40,647 nucleotides of DNA from Nitrosomonas sp. Its GTDB lineage: Bacteria; Pseudomonadota; Gammaproteobacteria; Burkholderiales; Nitrosomonadaceae. Shown here piece after piece: positions 8,483 to 18,456 of the stretch; position 1 is the stretch's first letter; each line of letters begins with the position of its first letter. Below the pieces are notes generated by a model. That model did no database searches and was not told the DNA's origin. It saw only the letters and a program-made list of their open reading frames with translations. Position numbers and translations under genes: made by a program. Where the stretch lies: the NCBI GenBank assembly GCA_021604405.1, contig BQJA01000025.1:1-40647 (forward strand), in the 5' to 3' direction.

Positions 8483-9163
8483 TCACTGTACAAGCTGTCC
8501 GCCCGCCAAGCGGATCTGCCGTGAGCAGCGATTAGATATGGCCTCGTCATGAGTGACCAAAACCAATGTCGTCCCATGTTCACGATTAAGCTCAAACATA
8601 AGCTCTATAATTTGCGTGCCAGTCGAGACATCCAAATTACCGGTCGGCTCATCGGCAAGCAATAATTTTGGGTCCGTGGAAAAGGCACGAGCGATGGCAA
8701 CACGCTGCTGCTCTCCACCTGAAAGTTGCTTGGGATAATGTTTTAAACGCTTTTCCAAGCCAACGCGTTCAAGTAATTTCATTGCAGTTGCGTCGGCTTT
8801 CTTAAACCCGGCGAGTTCTAGTGGCAGCATAACATTTTCCATAGCAGTTAATGCGGGCAATAATTGAAAGGACTGGAAAACAAAACCGAGTATTTTTCCT
8901 CGCAAAGCTGCCCGATCATCTTCATTCAATGAAAAAATATCAACACCATTCAAGTGAACTTTACCCTGAGTTGGCATATCCAATCCAGCGAGTAATCCCA
9001 GAAGGGTCGATTTTCCTGAGCCGGATGCGCCAACAATAGCAACGGCCTCGCCGGGATTTACTTCCAGGTCGATATTCTGCAGAATAGTTAATTGGATATC
9101 GCCGGTATTTACTTGTTTAGTCAGAGCCCTGGCTTGAAGAATGGGCTTAATCAATTTATTCAT
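8483..9163 (-). CDS. ybbA: ABC transporter ATP-binding protein, YbbA/LolD type
   Basis: This is a 226-residue ATPase subunit of the MacB/LolD/YbbA class, which pairs with FtsX-like permeases in the inner membrane. Walker A is GASGSGKST (45-53), the Q-loop is FVFQSFQLLP, the ABC signature is LSGGEQQRVAIARA (147-160), Walker B is LLLADEP (167-173) and the switch histidine is in LVTHD. It lies back to back with tesA, as ybbA does in Escherichia coli, which argues for YbbA rather than LolD. The matching ybbB/ybbP-type permease gene is not adjacent downstream; a 270-bp gap and the DUF2760 operon follow. The start codon is one base from that of tesA. The likely ribosome-binding site (AGGA, 11 bases upstream) lies inside the tesA coding sequence. 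Confidence 0.85.
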   Translation of the reverse strand: MNKLIKPILQARALTKQVNTGDIQLTILQNIDLEVNPGEAVAIVGASGSGKSTLLGLLAGLDMPTQGKVHLNGVDIFSLNEDDRAALRGKILGFVFQSFQLLPALTAMENVMLPLELAGFKKADATAMKLLERVGLEKRLKHYPKQLSGGEQQRVAIARAFSTDPKLLLADEPTGNLDVSTGTQIIELMFELNREHGTTLVLVTHDEAISNRCSRQIRLAGGQLVQ

Positions 9164-9164
9164 T

Positions 9165-9812
9165 ATGAAAAAAATCCTAATCGTTATTTGTTTTCTTTTT
9201 ACCGCCAGTTATGGCGCAGCGATCGCATCGACCAATCCGGTTACGGTGATGATACTGGGTGATAGTCTGTCAACGAGCTATGGTATGCCTTTGCAAGCTG
9301 GCTGGGTAAATTTGTTGCAGCAACGTTTACAAGCGCATTCACCAGCTTATCAAGTAATCAATGTCAGTATCAGCGGCGAAACAACGCTGGGCGGACGTAA
9401 TCGGATCAATCAGGCACTTCAGGCGCATAATCCAGACATCGTCATGGTTGGACTTGGCGGCAACGATGGGCTGCAAGGTTCATCTATTAAATCCATTTAT
9501 GAAAATCTGGAAGCAATCATTACAAGCTGCCTGCAAAATGACGCGGCAGTATTACTGCTTGGTATGCAAATTCCGCCCAATTATGGCATTTCCTATACCC
9601 AAAAGTTTCGTGATATTTATCCGCAATTGGCAAAAGAGTTTCAAGTTAATCTGGTGCCATTTTTATTAGACGGTTTTGGTGAAAACCGGGAATATTTCCA
9701 GTCTGATGGAATCCATCCAAATATTCGGGCACAGGAAATCATTGTAGAAAATGTCTGGCCAGTATTATATCCCATGCTTCACCCTGAACAAGTCGCGGCA
9801 AGTGTGGATTGA
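9165..9812 (+). CDS. tesA: Periplasmic arylesterase / lysophospholipase TesA (GDSL/SGNH hydrolase)
   Basis: This 215-residue SGNH-fold esterase has a Sec signal peptide, MKKILIVICFLFTASYGAAI, cleaved near residue 21, so it acts in the periplasm. Catalytic blocks are all present: GDSLSTSYG with Ser34, INVSISGETTLGG (block II), GGNDG (99-103, block III) and DGIHPN with Asp181 and His184 (block V). Such enzymes hydrolyse aryl esters, lysophospholipids and acyl-CoA thioesters. The frame is also open from an ATG at 9141, but that start would put eight residues before the signal peptide and lie within ybbA. I prefer 9165. No clear ribosome-binding site precedes either ATG. It converges on rluC with 22 bases between. 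Confidence 0.9.
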   Translation: MKKILIVICFLFTASYGAAIASTNPVTVMILGDSLSTSYGMPLQAGWVNLLQQRLQAHSPAYQVINVSISGETTLGGRNRINQALQAHNPDIVMVGLGGNDGLQGSSIKSIYENLEAIITSCLQNDAAVLLLGMQIPPNYGISYTQKFRDIYPQLAKEFQVNLVPFLLDGFGENREYFQSDGIHPNIRAQEIIVENVWPVLYPMLHPEQVAASVD

Positions 9813-9834
9813 AATGTAATCCTTTGCATCCTGC

Positions 9835-10857
9835 TTAATGCTCTCCTGAATACCGATTCAGTCCATCCAGGAACGCTTGCAAAGCGTCCGGTAAGGGCGC
9901 CTCAAATTCAATACGTTTGCCAATCAATGGGTGCGTAACACCCACGTTACTTGCGTGCAAAAACATCCGTTGCAGATTTCGCCCCCCTTTCTGTTTGGCG
10001 AGTTGCTTGTTAAGCGTAAAGTCTCCGTATTTATCATCGCCGATGATCGGAAAACCAAGATGCGCAAGATGGACCCGTATTTGATGTGTCCGGCCCGTTT
10101 TTAATTCCGCTTCCAATAAACTGAAATTCTTCCAGGATTCAATTAAAGTAAAAATTGTATGCGCCGTCATCCCTTTAGCATCCCGGCATGTATCAGTAGT
10201 AACAGAAACACGACGTTCACCCGTTGCTGTTACATATTTATTTAAAGGCAATTTCACACTTTGTTTAAGATTATGCCACCTGCCTTTGACTAGTACCAGG
10301 TAACGTTTTTTAATTGTACCCTGGCGAATTTGCTGATGCAGTTCCACCAATGCCGACCGTTTCTTTGCCAGCAGTAAAACGCCAGAAGTTTCCCGGTCAA
10401 GACGATGGACCAGCTCCAAAAATTTCCAGTCAGGATGCTGACTGCGCAGTTGCTCAATCACACCAAAACTGACACCGCTACCACCATGAACGGCAATACC
10501 CGCTGGTTTGTTAATTACTAACAATGATTCATCTTGAAACAAATTATCAAATAAAATAAATTGAGATTTATTTAAATCACTGCGGGAGGAAATTGAATTT
10601 TCGAATCGCTTTATCGGCGGAATACGGACGCTGTCGTTAAATTGCAACCGATATTGCGCACTGACACGTTTGCTGTTAACACGCACTTGGCCACTACGTA
10701 ATAGCCGATAAATATGGCTTTTTGGTACATTTTTTAAGCGCTTGATTAAATAATTATCAACACGTTGGCCTGCACTGTCCTCACCAACACTTTCCATTGT
10801 TACAGTTTTTGGTGAAATTTCTTTGCTTAAATCTTTAATTTTTCTTATACTTATCAA
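9835..10857 (-). CDS. rluC: 23S rRNA pseudouridine synthase, RluC type (RluA family)
   Basis: This 340-residue enzyme isomerises specific uridines in 23S rRNA; E. coli RluC modifies 955, 2504 and 2580. An S4 RNA-binding domain spans about 30-80 (GQRVDNYLIKRLKNVPKSHI). The catalytic domain carries the RluA-type motif HRLDRETSG (151-159), with Asp154 as the nucleophile. RTHQIRVHLAHLGFPIIGDD is the conserved second motif. The start is a TTG preceded by AAGG at a seven-base spacing; the first ATG is 20 codons further in and has no ribosome-binding site. Position back to back with rne is the usual arrangement for rluC in beta- and gammaproteobacteria and supports RluC over RluD. Confidence 0.9.
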   Translation of the reverse strand: MISIRKIKDLSKEISPKTVTMESVGEDSAGQRVDNYLIKRLKNVPKSHIYRLLRSGQVRVNSKRVSAQYRLQFNDSVRIPPIKRFENSISSRSDLNKSQFILFDNLFQDESLLVINKPAGIAVHGGSGVSFGVIEQLRSQHPDWKFLELVHRLDRETSGVLLLAKKRSALVELHQQIRQGTIKKRYLVLVKGRWHNLKQSVKLPLNKYVTATGERRVSVTTDTCRDAKGMTAHTIFTLIESWKNFSLLEAELKTGRTHQIRVHLAHLGFPIIGDDKYGDFTLNKQLAKQKGGRNLQRMFLHASNVGVTHPLIGKRIEFEAPLPDALQAFLDGLNRYSGEH

Positions 10858-11491
10858 ACTGGAACCTTAACTATATGGAACATAAAATTCTGCTAAAAAA
10901 ATGTTAAATTTTATTTAAAAAAAATCATTTTGACCACGTGAATTGTTTGTCATCTAATAAGTATTGAAAAAAGTCTTTGTAAACCTGTTAAGTGTCGCGT
11001 ATTACGCTGGCGAAAAACCCCAAGCAAGTGTACTTGGCGCGGCATACTGTCCGTTCACACAAAAAACCAGACGTATTACTGACAAATAAATTGAAACGTA
11101 ACTATATACAAAGTAAGTGTCTGCTCCAGACGTTGGTTAATATCACTCACCAAATGATAAAAGTAGTGATAGTGGTAAAATATAAGCGCTAGAAATACGA
11201 GTAGATTATTGACCGGATGCCACCTTGCACCCCGATTCTATCAAAGAAAAGTCGTTGATGAGAGCTGGTTGAAATATAACGCATGCTTATTTTTATATCA
11301 AATAAGAAAGGCATCGCTGAGTAAATGTGTGTGATTGCTATTTATCATTTAAAAACGAAAAAAAACAAACAAAACAATCATGATAACCACATGACCTAAT
11401 CTATAATTTGTTTATTTGCTGATACCAACTGTAAGTTATTCATGCAAATAATTATGTAGTCTGCCTGTAAGCAAAGCGCAAAAGGCATAGA
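10858..11491. other. 634-bp rluC-rne intergenic region, mostly the rne leader
   Basis: No gene is supported here. A 66-codon frame from a GTG at 10992 has no ribosome-binding site and no recognisable domain. A sigma-70-type promoter at 10930-10958 would start rne transcription near 10965, leaving a leader of about 525 nucleotides. Inside the leader are small hairpins (for example CCAAG/CTTGG around 11030) and a TATCACT/AGTGATA inverted repeat. A long, structured 5' leader is known in E. coli, where RNase E cleaves its own mRNA leader. Confidence 0.55.
10930..10958 (+). promoter_or_regulatory. Predicted sigma-70 promoter of rne
   Basis: TTGACC at 10930-10935 and TCTAAT at 10953-10958 are separated by 17 bases. 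Each hexamer differs from consensus at one position. Transcription should begin near 10965, more than 500 bases before the rne start codon. Confidence 0.55.
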
Positions 11492-14038
11492 ATGAAACGA
11501 ATGTTATTTAATGCGACGCAGCCGGAAGAGCTACGCGTCGCTATTGTTGATGGTCAAAAACTGATTGACCTTGATATTGAATCTGTTAGTAAAGAGCAAC
11601 GCAAGAGCAATATATATAAAGCAGTCATTACGCGCCTGGAACCCAGCCTGGAAGCTGCTTTCGTTGACTATGGCAGCGACCGTCACGGCTTTCTGCCGTT
11701 TAAGGAAATCTCTCCTTCCTGCTTTGGAGATGATGCCAACTTCTCGAGTAGCCGTATTCCGGACCAGCTCTACGAAGGCCAGGAGCTGATTGTCCAGGTC
11801 GACAAGGATGAACGCGGGAGTAAGGGCGCGGCACTGACCACTTACATTTCGTTGGCCGGCCGGTATCTGGTTTTAATTCCCAACAAACCAAACAGTGGCG
11901 GTGTATCCCGCCGAATTGGCGGCGAGGAGCGTACCGAGTTACGGGAAGTTATGTCGAAACTGGACGTTCCTGAAGGAATGAGTATCATTGCCCGTACCGC
12001 AGGAATAGGCCGTGACGCTGAAGAATTGCAATGGGATCTCAACTATCTAACACAGTTATGGCACGCCATTGCAGAAGCTGCCAAGAATCAAGATGGCGTC
12101 TTTTTGATTTATCAGGAAAGCAGCCTGGTAATCCGGGCCATTCGTGATTATTTCAACTTGGAGATTGGTGAAATACTGATCGACAGCAAAGATATTCATG
12201 AACAGGCTTGCCAATTCATGACGCATGTAATGCCCGCCAATGTCAATCGACTTAAGTATTACCAGGATGATGTGCCATTATTCTCGCGGTTCCAAATTGA
12301 ACATCAAATTGAAACCGCTTATTCTCGTCAGGTTACGCTGCCTTCCGGTGGTGCGATTGTAATTGATCACACCGAAGCACTCGTGTCAATTGACGTCAAT
12401 TCCGCGCGCGCCATTCGCGGCACCGATATTGAACATACCGCCTTAAGCACCAACCTGGAAGCCGCTGATGAAATCGCCCGGCAATTGCGCTTGCGTGACC
12501 TGGGTGGTTTAGTCGTCATTGACTTCATTGACATGGAACTTTCCCGCAACCAACGTGAAATCGAGGCTCGTTTGCATGAAGCGTTACGACATGACCGCGC
12601 ACGCATACAAGCCGGAAAAATTTCCCGCTTTGGGCTGCTTGAGTTATCACGTCAACGCTTGCGTCCTTCCCTGGGTGAAAGTAACTATATTACTTGTACA
12701 CGCTGCCACGGAACGGGCCATATCAGAGGCACAGATTCTTCCGCTTTGCATATTCTCAGAATTATCCAGGAAGAAGCCATGAAAGAGCATACCGTTGCAC
12801 TTCATGTGCAGCTGCCAGTCGACGTAGCCACCTACCTGTTAAACGAGAAACGCACTGAAATTCATGGCATTGAAGCGCGCCTGAAAGTTAATATCATTTT
12901 GATTCCTAATATTCATCTTGAAACACCGGATTATAATATTAATCGCTTACGCTATGATGACACCAAACCAAGCGAAGCATTGCCGAGTTACCAGTTGGTC
13001 GAAAAGATAGCTGATGAGGTGAAGCTGCCTTCCGCCGAACCAAAAACAAAACCGATGCAACCGAAGGCAGCTGTCCAAGGTATCAAGCCTGCCCAGCCTG
13101 CACCAATACGCGAAGAAAAGTTGCGTGAATCATCATTTATTGACAAGTTTTTCAGTTGGTTTAAACCGGCAAGTCATGAAGAAATAAAAGAAATCCCCAA
13201 ACACCATGAGACTAAAACAGTCAGTGAAAAAACACAGCGGCCAGAACGTGGAAAGCGTGTACGCCGCGATCGCCGGCGAAATACGCAAAATAAAGACACA
13301 CTGACTAAAGAGTCGCGCAAACGAAATGGTCAAGTTGAAGTTGATGAGGACGCAGGAGGAAGCCTGCTTCATGAACAGATCACTGCTGATAGCACCCCGG
13401 ATTTGAGACACAAGGCAGACCAGCCACTACACAGCGCCGAAGCGCTGTCTGCCGAAGAACCCAAAAAAACGAGCGCCGCCTCGTTATCAACAGACGAAGG
13501 CGGACGATCTCGCCGGCGACGCGGCAATAGAAAAAAAGACCGCCCAGATGCAGACAAGGCCGGCCGGAAAAATAGTATAACAAATGTCCAGGACGCGCTG
13601 CATGACTCAATAACCGGTAATACTGAAGACACAGAATCCACTGCAGATTTGATTGTTGAAGCGAAGATAACCACGTCTGAAGTAACCGCTGCACCGGCTC
13701 CGCAGCAAACAACGAATGTAGCAGGCACTAAAAAAACAGCCGAACAATCTGACCAGCGTGAAAAAAGAGCACCGGCCAAAAAAGAAAAAACCGCGACCGT
13801 CAAAACAGATATCGGACCCGGCCAGTCTCCGTCCGAATTGACAGCGGCAAGCACTGCCAAACCAACGCCTGATACTGAAAATCTACAAAAAAGCGGCCTG
13901 GTGATGATTGAAACAACCGCAGATAAAGTTGAGGAAACAACCGAGGAGGTCACATTGCCAAAACGTAAAAGAAAGCGGAGCAAAGCTGCACCGGCGTCGG
14001 AATCTGAAGCATTAATGCAGGTAGAAACGCAGAAATAA
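11492..14038 (+). CDS. rne: Ribonuclease E
   Basis: This 848-residue endoribonuclease is the core of the RNA degradosome and processes rRNA, tRNA and m[23 protein letters not shown] is the canonical start, preceded by AAGG seven bases upstream. An S1 domain spans about 37-120. Catalytic Asp residues lie in SIDVNSARA (Asp301) and VVIDFIDME (Asp344), equivalent to Asp303 and Asp346 of E. coli. The zinc-link CTRCHGTG (Cys402, Cys405) for tetramer assembly is present. From about residue 510 the sequence is low-complexity, with Arg-rich patches ([16 protein letters not shown]) likely to bind RNA and acidic/Thr-Ala stretches that form a flexible scaffold. Its C-terminal partners cannot be predicted. 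It ends just before a strong terminator. Confidence 0.97.
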   Translation: MKRMLFNATQPEELRVAIVDGQKLIDLDIESVSKEQRKSNIYKAVITRLEPSLEAAFVDYGSDRHGFLPFKEISPSCFGDDANFSSSRIPDQLYEGQELIVQVDKDERGSKGAALTTYISLAGRYLVLIPNKPNSGGVSRRIGGEERTELREVMSKLDVPEGMSIIARTAGIGRDAEELQWDLNYLTQLWHAIAEAAKNQDGVFLIYQESSLVIRAIRDYFNLEIGEILIDSKDIHEQACQFMTHVMPANVNRLKYYQDDVPLFSRFQIEHQIETAYSRQVTLPSGGAIVIDHTEALVSIDVNSARAIRGTDIEHTALSTNLEAADEIARQLRLRDLGGLVVIDFIDMELSRNQREIEARLHEALRHDRARIQAGKISRFGLLELSRQRLRPSLGESNYITCTRCHGTGHIRGTDSSALHILRIIQEEAMKEHTVALHVQLPVDVATYLLNEKRTEIHGIEARLKVNIILIPNIHLETPDYNINRLRYDDTKPSEALPSYQLVEKIADEVKLPSAEPKTKPMQPKAAVQGIKPAQPAPIREEKLRESSFIDKFFSWFKPASHEEIKEIPKHHETKTVSEKTQRPERGKRVRRDRRRNTQNKDTLTKESRKRNGQVEVDEDAGGSLLHEQITADSTPDLRHKADQPLHSAEALSAEEPKKTSAASLSTDEGGRSRRRRGNRKKDRPDADKAGRKNSITNVQDALHDSITGNTEDTESTADLIVEAKITTSEVTAAPAPQQTTNVAGTKKTAEQSDQREKRAPAKKEKTATVKTDIGPGQSPSELTAASTAKPTPDTENLQKSGLVMIETTADKVEETTEEVTLPKRKRKRSKAAPASESEALMQVETQK

Positions 14039-14050
14039 CAGGTTGTTAGT

Positions 14051-14089
14051 TTTGCGTTTCATCATATTATCAAAGAAATGAAACGCAAA
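14051..14089. repeat. Perfect 12-bp inverted repeat after rne
   Basis: TTTGCGTTTCAT at 14051-14062 and its exact complement at 14078-14089 flank a 15-base spacer. It begins 12 bases after the rne stop. No T run follows, so it is not a standard terminator; it could be a 3' stem-loop protecting or processing the rne transcript. Confidence 0.7.
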
Positions 14090-14136
14090 CACCGCATCCA
14101 TCAAAAGCCAGAGTTCTCCATCCGGCGACCAATGAG

Positions 14137-14164
14137 TGGCGTGATTCTACTCGCGCCATTTTTT
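14137..14164 (+). terminator. Rho-independent terminator of rne
   Basis: TGGCGTGA (14137-14144) pairs with TCGCGCCA (14151-14158) across a six-base loop, with one G-T wobble, and is followed by six T residues. It lies about 100 bases past the rne stop and faces the correct way. Confidence 0.8.
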
Positions 14165-14326
14165 ACTTAAACGCAACGTTAAATCATGTTAAAGATTTAG
14201 CCTATTCCTGCCGTTTACGATTCGCGCATTTCAGGAAAACAACTCATTCACTGCTAAATGCCAATACAATTTGTATCTTTCATTCGGCACGACCCGATAC
14301 ACCTTACCGCATTAGTTCATCGCTTC

Positions 14327-15532
14327 TTAATCATTCAGCACGCTTAATCGCCGATCCAGCCATCGTTCAATCGCCGCCAGTATATTCTGACGTGCAGGCT
14401 CCGCCAAAAACAAATGTTGATGATAACGCATACCCGGCAATGTTATTACCCCATTGTCAGAGCGATTATTCAGCGTGACTTGCGCGAAATCGCTGCTGCC
14501 CCAGAATGGCGTAATCGGGTCATTTTCTGAAGCAATCAATAAATAGGGAATTGCGAATTGATTCATTTGACGGCGGAAAAGAACAATTTCCTCTTCTATT
14601 CCTTTTACATAGCGCAACAGACTGCGACGCACAATCCAATTATCTTCACGTAAGCGTGCTTTTTCTTTTTCACTATCAGTAAGATAGTCCAGCACCCAGC
14701 TGGGTGCAGCAGGCGTAAACAGGTTTCTTAACCCCGGCCAGGAGAAAACCTCAAATAACCCGTCAAATACGGGCACAATGATTAATGACAGCAGTTGATT
14801 CAGGATTAACTGAGGCAACGGCTCGCTTTGGGGATACAAGAAATGCTCTTCAGCAAAAAAAGACAACCGGATAAACGGATTCTGCAACCAACCACGCCAG
14901 CCTGGCGGTTCACTGACAGAAAATGCCGGCGCCAGTAATACAATACCCTTTACGCGGCTCGCGGTTTCATTTTCATTCCCGGTCCGTAGAAAGTATGACG
15001 CCGTTACCAGAGAGCCCAGGCTGTGGGATATGATAAAGACAGGCTTCTGAGAGCCATTTTCATCACAATGTACAATAAAATGACGGAGCGCTAAATTCAG
15101 ATCCTCCCGCATTGGTTCCAAATCACCCAGTGGAATTTGATCCAGATAAGCGTCGCTAACTTCTCGGTTCACGGCCCCTTCCCTAAGCGCCTGATCGGCC
15201 CGCTGCAAAAACTGATTTGACAGACCATGGCCAAAGAGATCAAAACCTGCAACGATGAAACGTTGAGAAAAATAACGGGCCACATCTTGGTAGCGCCCAA
15301 TATATTCGTTCATGCCATGGACAAGGAGCAAACAGGCTGGTGCCTGCGCTGACTCTGGCGGTGACAGCATTCGTAGAATCAGCGGAAGACTGTTGCCAGG
15401 TCGTTTGATAAGATTTTCTTCTCCCCAACGGGGATAGGGTTCATTGACAATTTTTTTCTGCGCACAACCCGTCAATATGGCCGATGATGCCAGTACTAAA
15501 ACTATGTAAGCCGCAGCAGTAGAGGTACGCAT
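14327..15532 (-). CDS. Lipoprotein alpha/beta hydrolase, lysophospholipase / monoacylglycerol-lipase-like
   Basis: This 401-residue protein begins with a lipoprotein signal (helix 8-20, then lipobox LTGC with Cys23), so it is probably anchored in a membrane facing the periplasm. The rest is a serine-aminopeptidase S33-type (Hydrolase_4) fold. The oxyanion strand is LLLVHGMNEYIGRYQDVARY, followed by GFDLFGHGLS. The nucleophile elbow is SHSLGS with Ser171. The acid lies in ASENDPITPF and the His in MRYHQHLF near the C-terminus. The closest functional analogues are lysophospholipase L2 and monoacylglycerol lipase. A lid insertion of about 90 residues lies in the middle. The substrate is unknown. 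No strong ribosome-binding site is visible. It is downstream of aceE on the same strand, after a 229-bp gap. Confidence 0.8.
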   Translation of the reverse strand: MRTSTAAAYIVLVLASSAILTGCAQKKIVNEPYPRWGEENLIKRPGNSLPLILRMLSPPESAQAPACLLLVHGMNEYIGRYQDVARYFSQRFIVAGFDLFGHGLSNQFLQRADQALREGAVNREVSDAYLDQIPLGDLEPMREDLNLALRHFIVHCDENGSQKPVFIISHSLGSLVTASYFLRTGNENETASRVKGIVLLAPAFSVSEPPGWRGWLQNPFIRLSFFAEEHFLYPQSEPLPQLILNQLLSLIIVPVFDGLFEVFSWPGLRNLFTPAAPSWVLDYLTDSEKEKARLREDNWIVRRSLLRYVKGIEEEIVLFRRQMNQFAIPYLLIASENDPITPFWGSSDFAQVTLNNRSDNGVITLPGMRYHQHLFLAEPARQNILAAIERWLDRRLSVLND

Positions 15533-15761
15533 GCAATAGCTTTTCCTAACCTGATCACGTTATGAAACTTTCCACGCTCGGAAATTTTACCTTTAATATT
15601 AAAAAAGATTACACGTAGAAGTAACAGTGGGGTTATAACCTGACGCTATTCATCATCGGGTCAATATAACCGCTTCACGGAGAGCAACTTGATTTTTTTC
15701 AATACAAGCCGGAAATTCAAAATTTCAGCTGCATAATTTTTCTTTCCGCCAACAAATCTAT

Positions 15762-18422
15762 TTAAAGCGTCACCGGGTCAGGTCTATCTGGGTCAATATT
15801 GAATTTCTTTATCGCCTGAGTAACCTGCTTAACAGGAATCTTATCTTCTTCTGCTAATGCCTTCAGGGCCGCAATAGTAATATAGTAACGATCTACTTCA
15901 AAAAAATGCCGTAATTTTTCTCGTGTATCCGAACGACCAAAGCCATCAGTGCCCAACACGAAATAACGTTTATGAACAAATTCTCGGATCTGATCTGCAT
16001 AAATCTTCATGTAGTCAGTTGCCGCTATGACTGGACCCGTCCGGTCTTTAAGGCATTTTTCCACAAATGTTAACCGGGCTGTTTCTTCTGGATGCAGCAT
16101 ATTCCAGCGGGTAACACTGAGTGCTTCCCGTCTTAGTTCATTAAAACTGGTAATACTCCAAATATCCGCATCAACGTTAAACTCTTTTTTCAACAAATCC
16201 GCAGCAGCGATTACTTCATGCAGTATAGTACCGGACCCGAATAGCTGGACACGTGATTTTTTGCTTCGTTTGTTGCCTTCACTGAACAAATACATGCCTT
16301 TCAGAATGCCTTGTTCAGCGTCTTTCGGCATTTCTGGATGGGCATAATTTTCATTCATGACCGTGATGTAATAGTAAACATCCTCTTGCTCTTGAACCAT
16401 GCGGCGCAAACCATCCTGTATAATCACGGCCAGTTCGTAGGCAAAAGTCGGGTCATAGGATATACAATTTGGAATGGTTGAAGCTGTAACTTGACTGTGC
16501 CCGTCTTCATGCTGCAACCCTTCGCCATTGAGCGTGGTACGCCCGGCGGTTCCACCCAGCAAAAACCCCCGACAGCGCATATCCCCTGCTGCCCAGGCCA
16601 AATCGCCGACACGCTGAAAACCAAACATGGAATAAAAGATATAAAATGGGATCATTTGTACGCCATGGGTACTGTAAGCAGTGGCTGCCGCAATCCACGA
16701 TGACATGGCACCTGCTTCATTAATCCCTTCCTGCAGTATCTGGCCATGTTTATCTTCCTTATAGTACATTAACTGCTCAGCATCCTGAGGGGTATAAAGC
16801 TGGCCGACAGACGACCAAATTCCTAATTGCCGAAACATACCTTCCATACCAAAAGTCCGCGATTCATCCGCAACTATGGGTACAATATGCTTACCAATCG
16901 CTTTATCCTTGACCAAAATATTAAGGATACGCACAAACGCCATCGTCGTTGAAGATGTGTGCCCTTCCCCGCTGGCTTTTAACAACGCCTCGAAGGCTGA
17001 TAACACCGGCACCTGCAACGCTTCCGTTTTCTTCCGGCGACGGTGAAGGAATCCTCCCAGCGCCTGGCGTCGAGACTGCATATACTCATATTCAGACGAA
17101 TCTTTATCCAGCGTAAAATAAGGCACTTCGTCTATTTTATCATCCGGAATGGGCACACCAAATCGATCACGAAAAGCCTTTAGTGATGTTGTGCCCATTT
17201 TTTTCTGCTGATGCGTAATATTTTGCGCTTCCCCGGATTCGCCCATGCCGTAACCTTTAATCGTTTTGGCAAGTATCACGGTGGGCTGTCCCGTATGTTT
17301 GATTGCCGCAGCATAGGCGGCGTACACTTTATGTGGATCGTGACCACCGCGATTTAGGCGCCAGATATCATCGTCTGACATATTGGCAACCATTTCCAAT
17401 AATTCCGGGTGTTTACCAAAGAAGTGCTTACGCACATATGCGCCATCCCTGGCTTTGAAGGTTTGATATTCACCATCGACACACTCCATCATACGGCGCT
17501 GCAACAATCCTTTGGTATCCTTAGCTAATAATGGATCCCAATAAGAGCCCCAAATTACTTTGATGACATTCCAGCCGGCACCGCGAAAACCGCTTTCTAA
17601 TTCCTGAATAATTTTACCATTGCCACGCACAGGCCCATCAAGACGCTGAAGATTACAATTAATGACAAAAATTAAATTATCCAGATTCTCCCGTGCGGCC
17701 AGTGAGATAGCGCCCAATGATTCGGGCTCGTCCATTTCACCATCACCCATAAAAGCCCAGACTTTTCTCCCTTCGGTACTCGCCAAGCCACGACTGTCGA
17801 TATACTTCATAAAGCGCGCCTGATAAATAGCCATCAGCGGTCCAAGGCCCATGGAAACCGTTGGAAACTGCCAGAAATTAGGCATTAACCATGGATGCGG
17901 ATAAGACGACAAACCGTTACCATCGGCTTCCTGGCGAAAATTATTCAGTTGCTCCTCGGTCAGTTCGCCAAACAAAAAAGCATAAGCATAGATGCCAGGC
18001 GCGGAATGCCCCTGGGTGTATAGCAAATCACCATTATGATCTTCATTCGGTGCATGCCAAAAATGATTATATCCAACATCATATAGCGTTGCAGCGGATG
18101 CAAATGAGGCGATATGCCCGCCGACGTTTGTATTTTTATTAGCGCGTAATACCATCGCCATGGCATTCCAGCGCACATAAGAGCGAATGCGGTGTTCTAT
18201 CTCATGGTCACCCGGTGAACGCGCTTCCTTACCCGTTGGAATTGTATTGATGTAGGCGGTATTCGCACTATACGGCAGATACGCACCGGATCGACGTGCC
18301 TTTTCTACTAACTTTTCCAACAAAAAATGTGCGCGTTCAGCACCTTCATTTTCCAGTACGGATTCGAGTGCCTCAAGCCAGTCTTGTGTTTCCAGCGGAT
18401 CAATATCTGGTATTTGTTCCAT
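15762..18422 (-). CDS. aceE: Pyruvate dehydrogenase complex E1 component, homodimeric AceE type
   Basis: This 886-residue thiamine-diphosphate enzyme decarboxylates pyruvate and passes the acetyl group to the lipoyl domain of E2. Length and sequence match the single-chain AceE of E. coli. The ThDP/Mg motif is GDGEMDEPES (227-236) with INCNLQRLDGP after it. GGHIASFASAATLYDVGYNH (101-120) and KHFFGKHPELLEMVANMSDD are AceE hallmarks. The C-terminal domain ends TQAIKKFNIDPDRPDPVTL. Unusually, no aceF (E2) or lpdA (E3) follows: the downstream neighbour is a lipoprotein hydrolase. The gene lies 187 bases downstream of folD, behind a nested inverted-repeat structure that may act in its leader. Confidence 0.97.
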   Translation of the reverse strand: MEQIPDIDPLETQDWLEALESVLENEGAERAHFLLEKLVEKARRSGAYLPYSANTAYINTIPTGKEARSPGDHEIEHRIRSYVRWNAMAMVLRANKNTNVGGHIASFASAATLYDVGYNHFWHAPNEDHNGDLLYTQGHSAPGIYAYAFLFGELTEEQLNNFRQEADGNGLSSYPHPWLMPNFWQFPTVSMGLGPLMAIYQARFMKYIDSRGLASTEGRKVWAFMGDGEMDEPESLGAISLAARENLDNLIFVINCNLQRLDGPVRGNGKIIQELESGFRGAGWNVIKVIWGSYWDPLLAKDTKGLLQRRMMECVDGEYQTFKARDGAYVRKHFFGKHPELLEMVANMSDDDIWRLNRGGHDPHKVYAAYAAAIKHTGQPTVILAKTIKGYGMGESGEAQNITHQQKKMGTTSLKAFRDRFGVPIPDDKIDEVPYFTLDKDSSEYEYMQSRRQALGGFLHRRRKKTEALQVPVLSAFEALLKASGEGHTSSTTMAFVRILNILVKDKAIGKHIVPIVADESRTFGMEGMFRQLGIWSSVGQLYTPQDAEQLMYYKEDKHGQILQEGINEAGAMSSWIAAATAYSTHGVQMIPFYIFYSMFGFQRVGDLAWAAGDMRCRGFLLGGTAGRTTLNGEGLQHEDGHSQVTASTIPNCISYDPTFAYELAVIIQDGLRRMVQEQEDVYYYITVMNENYAHPEMPKDAEQGILKGMYLFSEGNKRSKKSRVQLFGSGTILHEVIAAADLLKKEFNVDADIWSITSFNELRREALSVTRWNMLHPEETARLTFVEKCLKDRTGPVIAATDYMKIYADQIREFVHKRYFVLGTDGFGRSDTREKLRHFFEVDRYYITIAALKALAEEDKIPVKQVTQAIKKFNIDPDRPDPVTL

Positions 18423-18456
18423 AACCTATCACTAGAAAAATTATCATTAAATTGTA

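Noticed and set aside
10992-11192. 66-codon GTG frame in the rne leader
   Set aside because: No ribosome-binding site and no known domain; the region is better explained as leader RNA.
13369-13983. 204-codon minus-strand frame
   Set aside because: Antisense to the low-complexity tail of rne; the Ser/Val-rich product reflects the Thr/Ala/Lys codons of the real gene.
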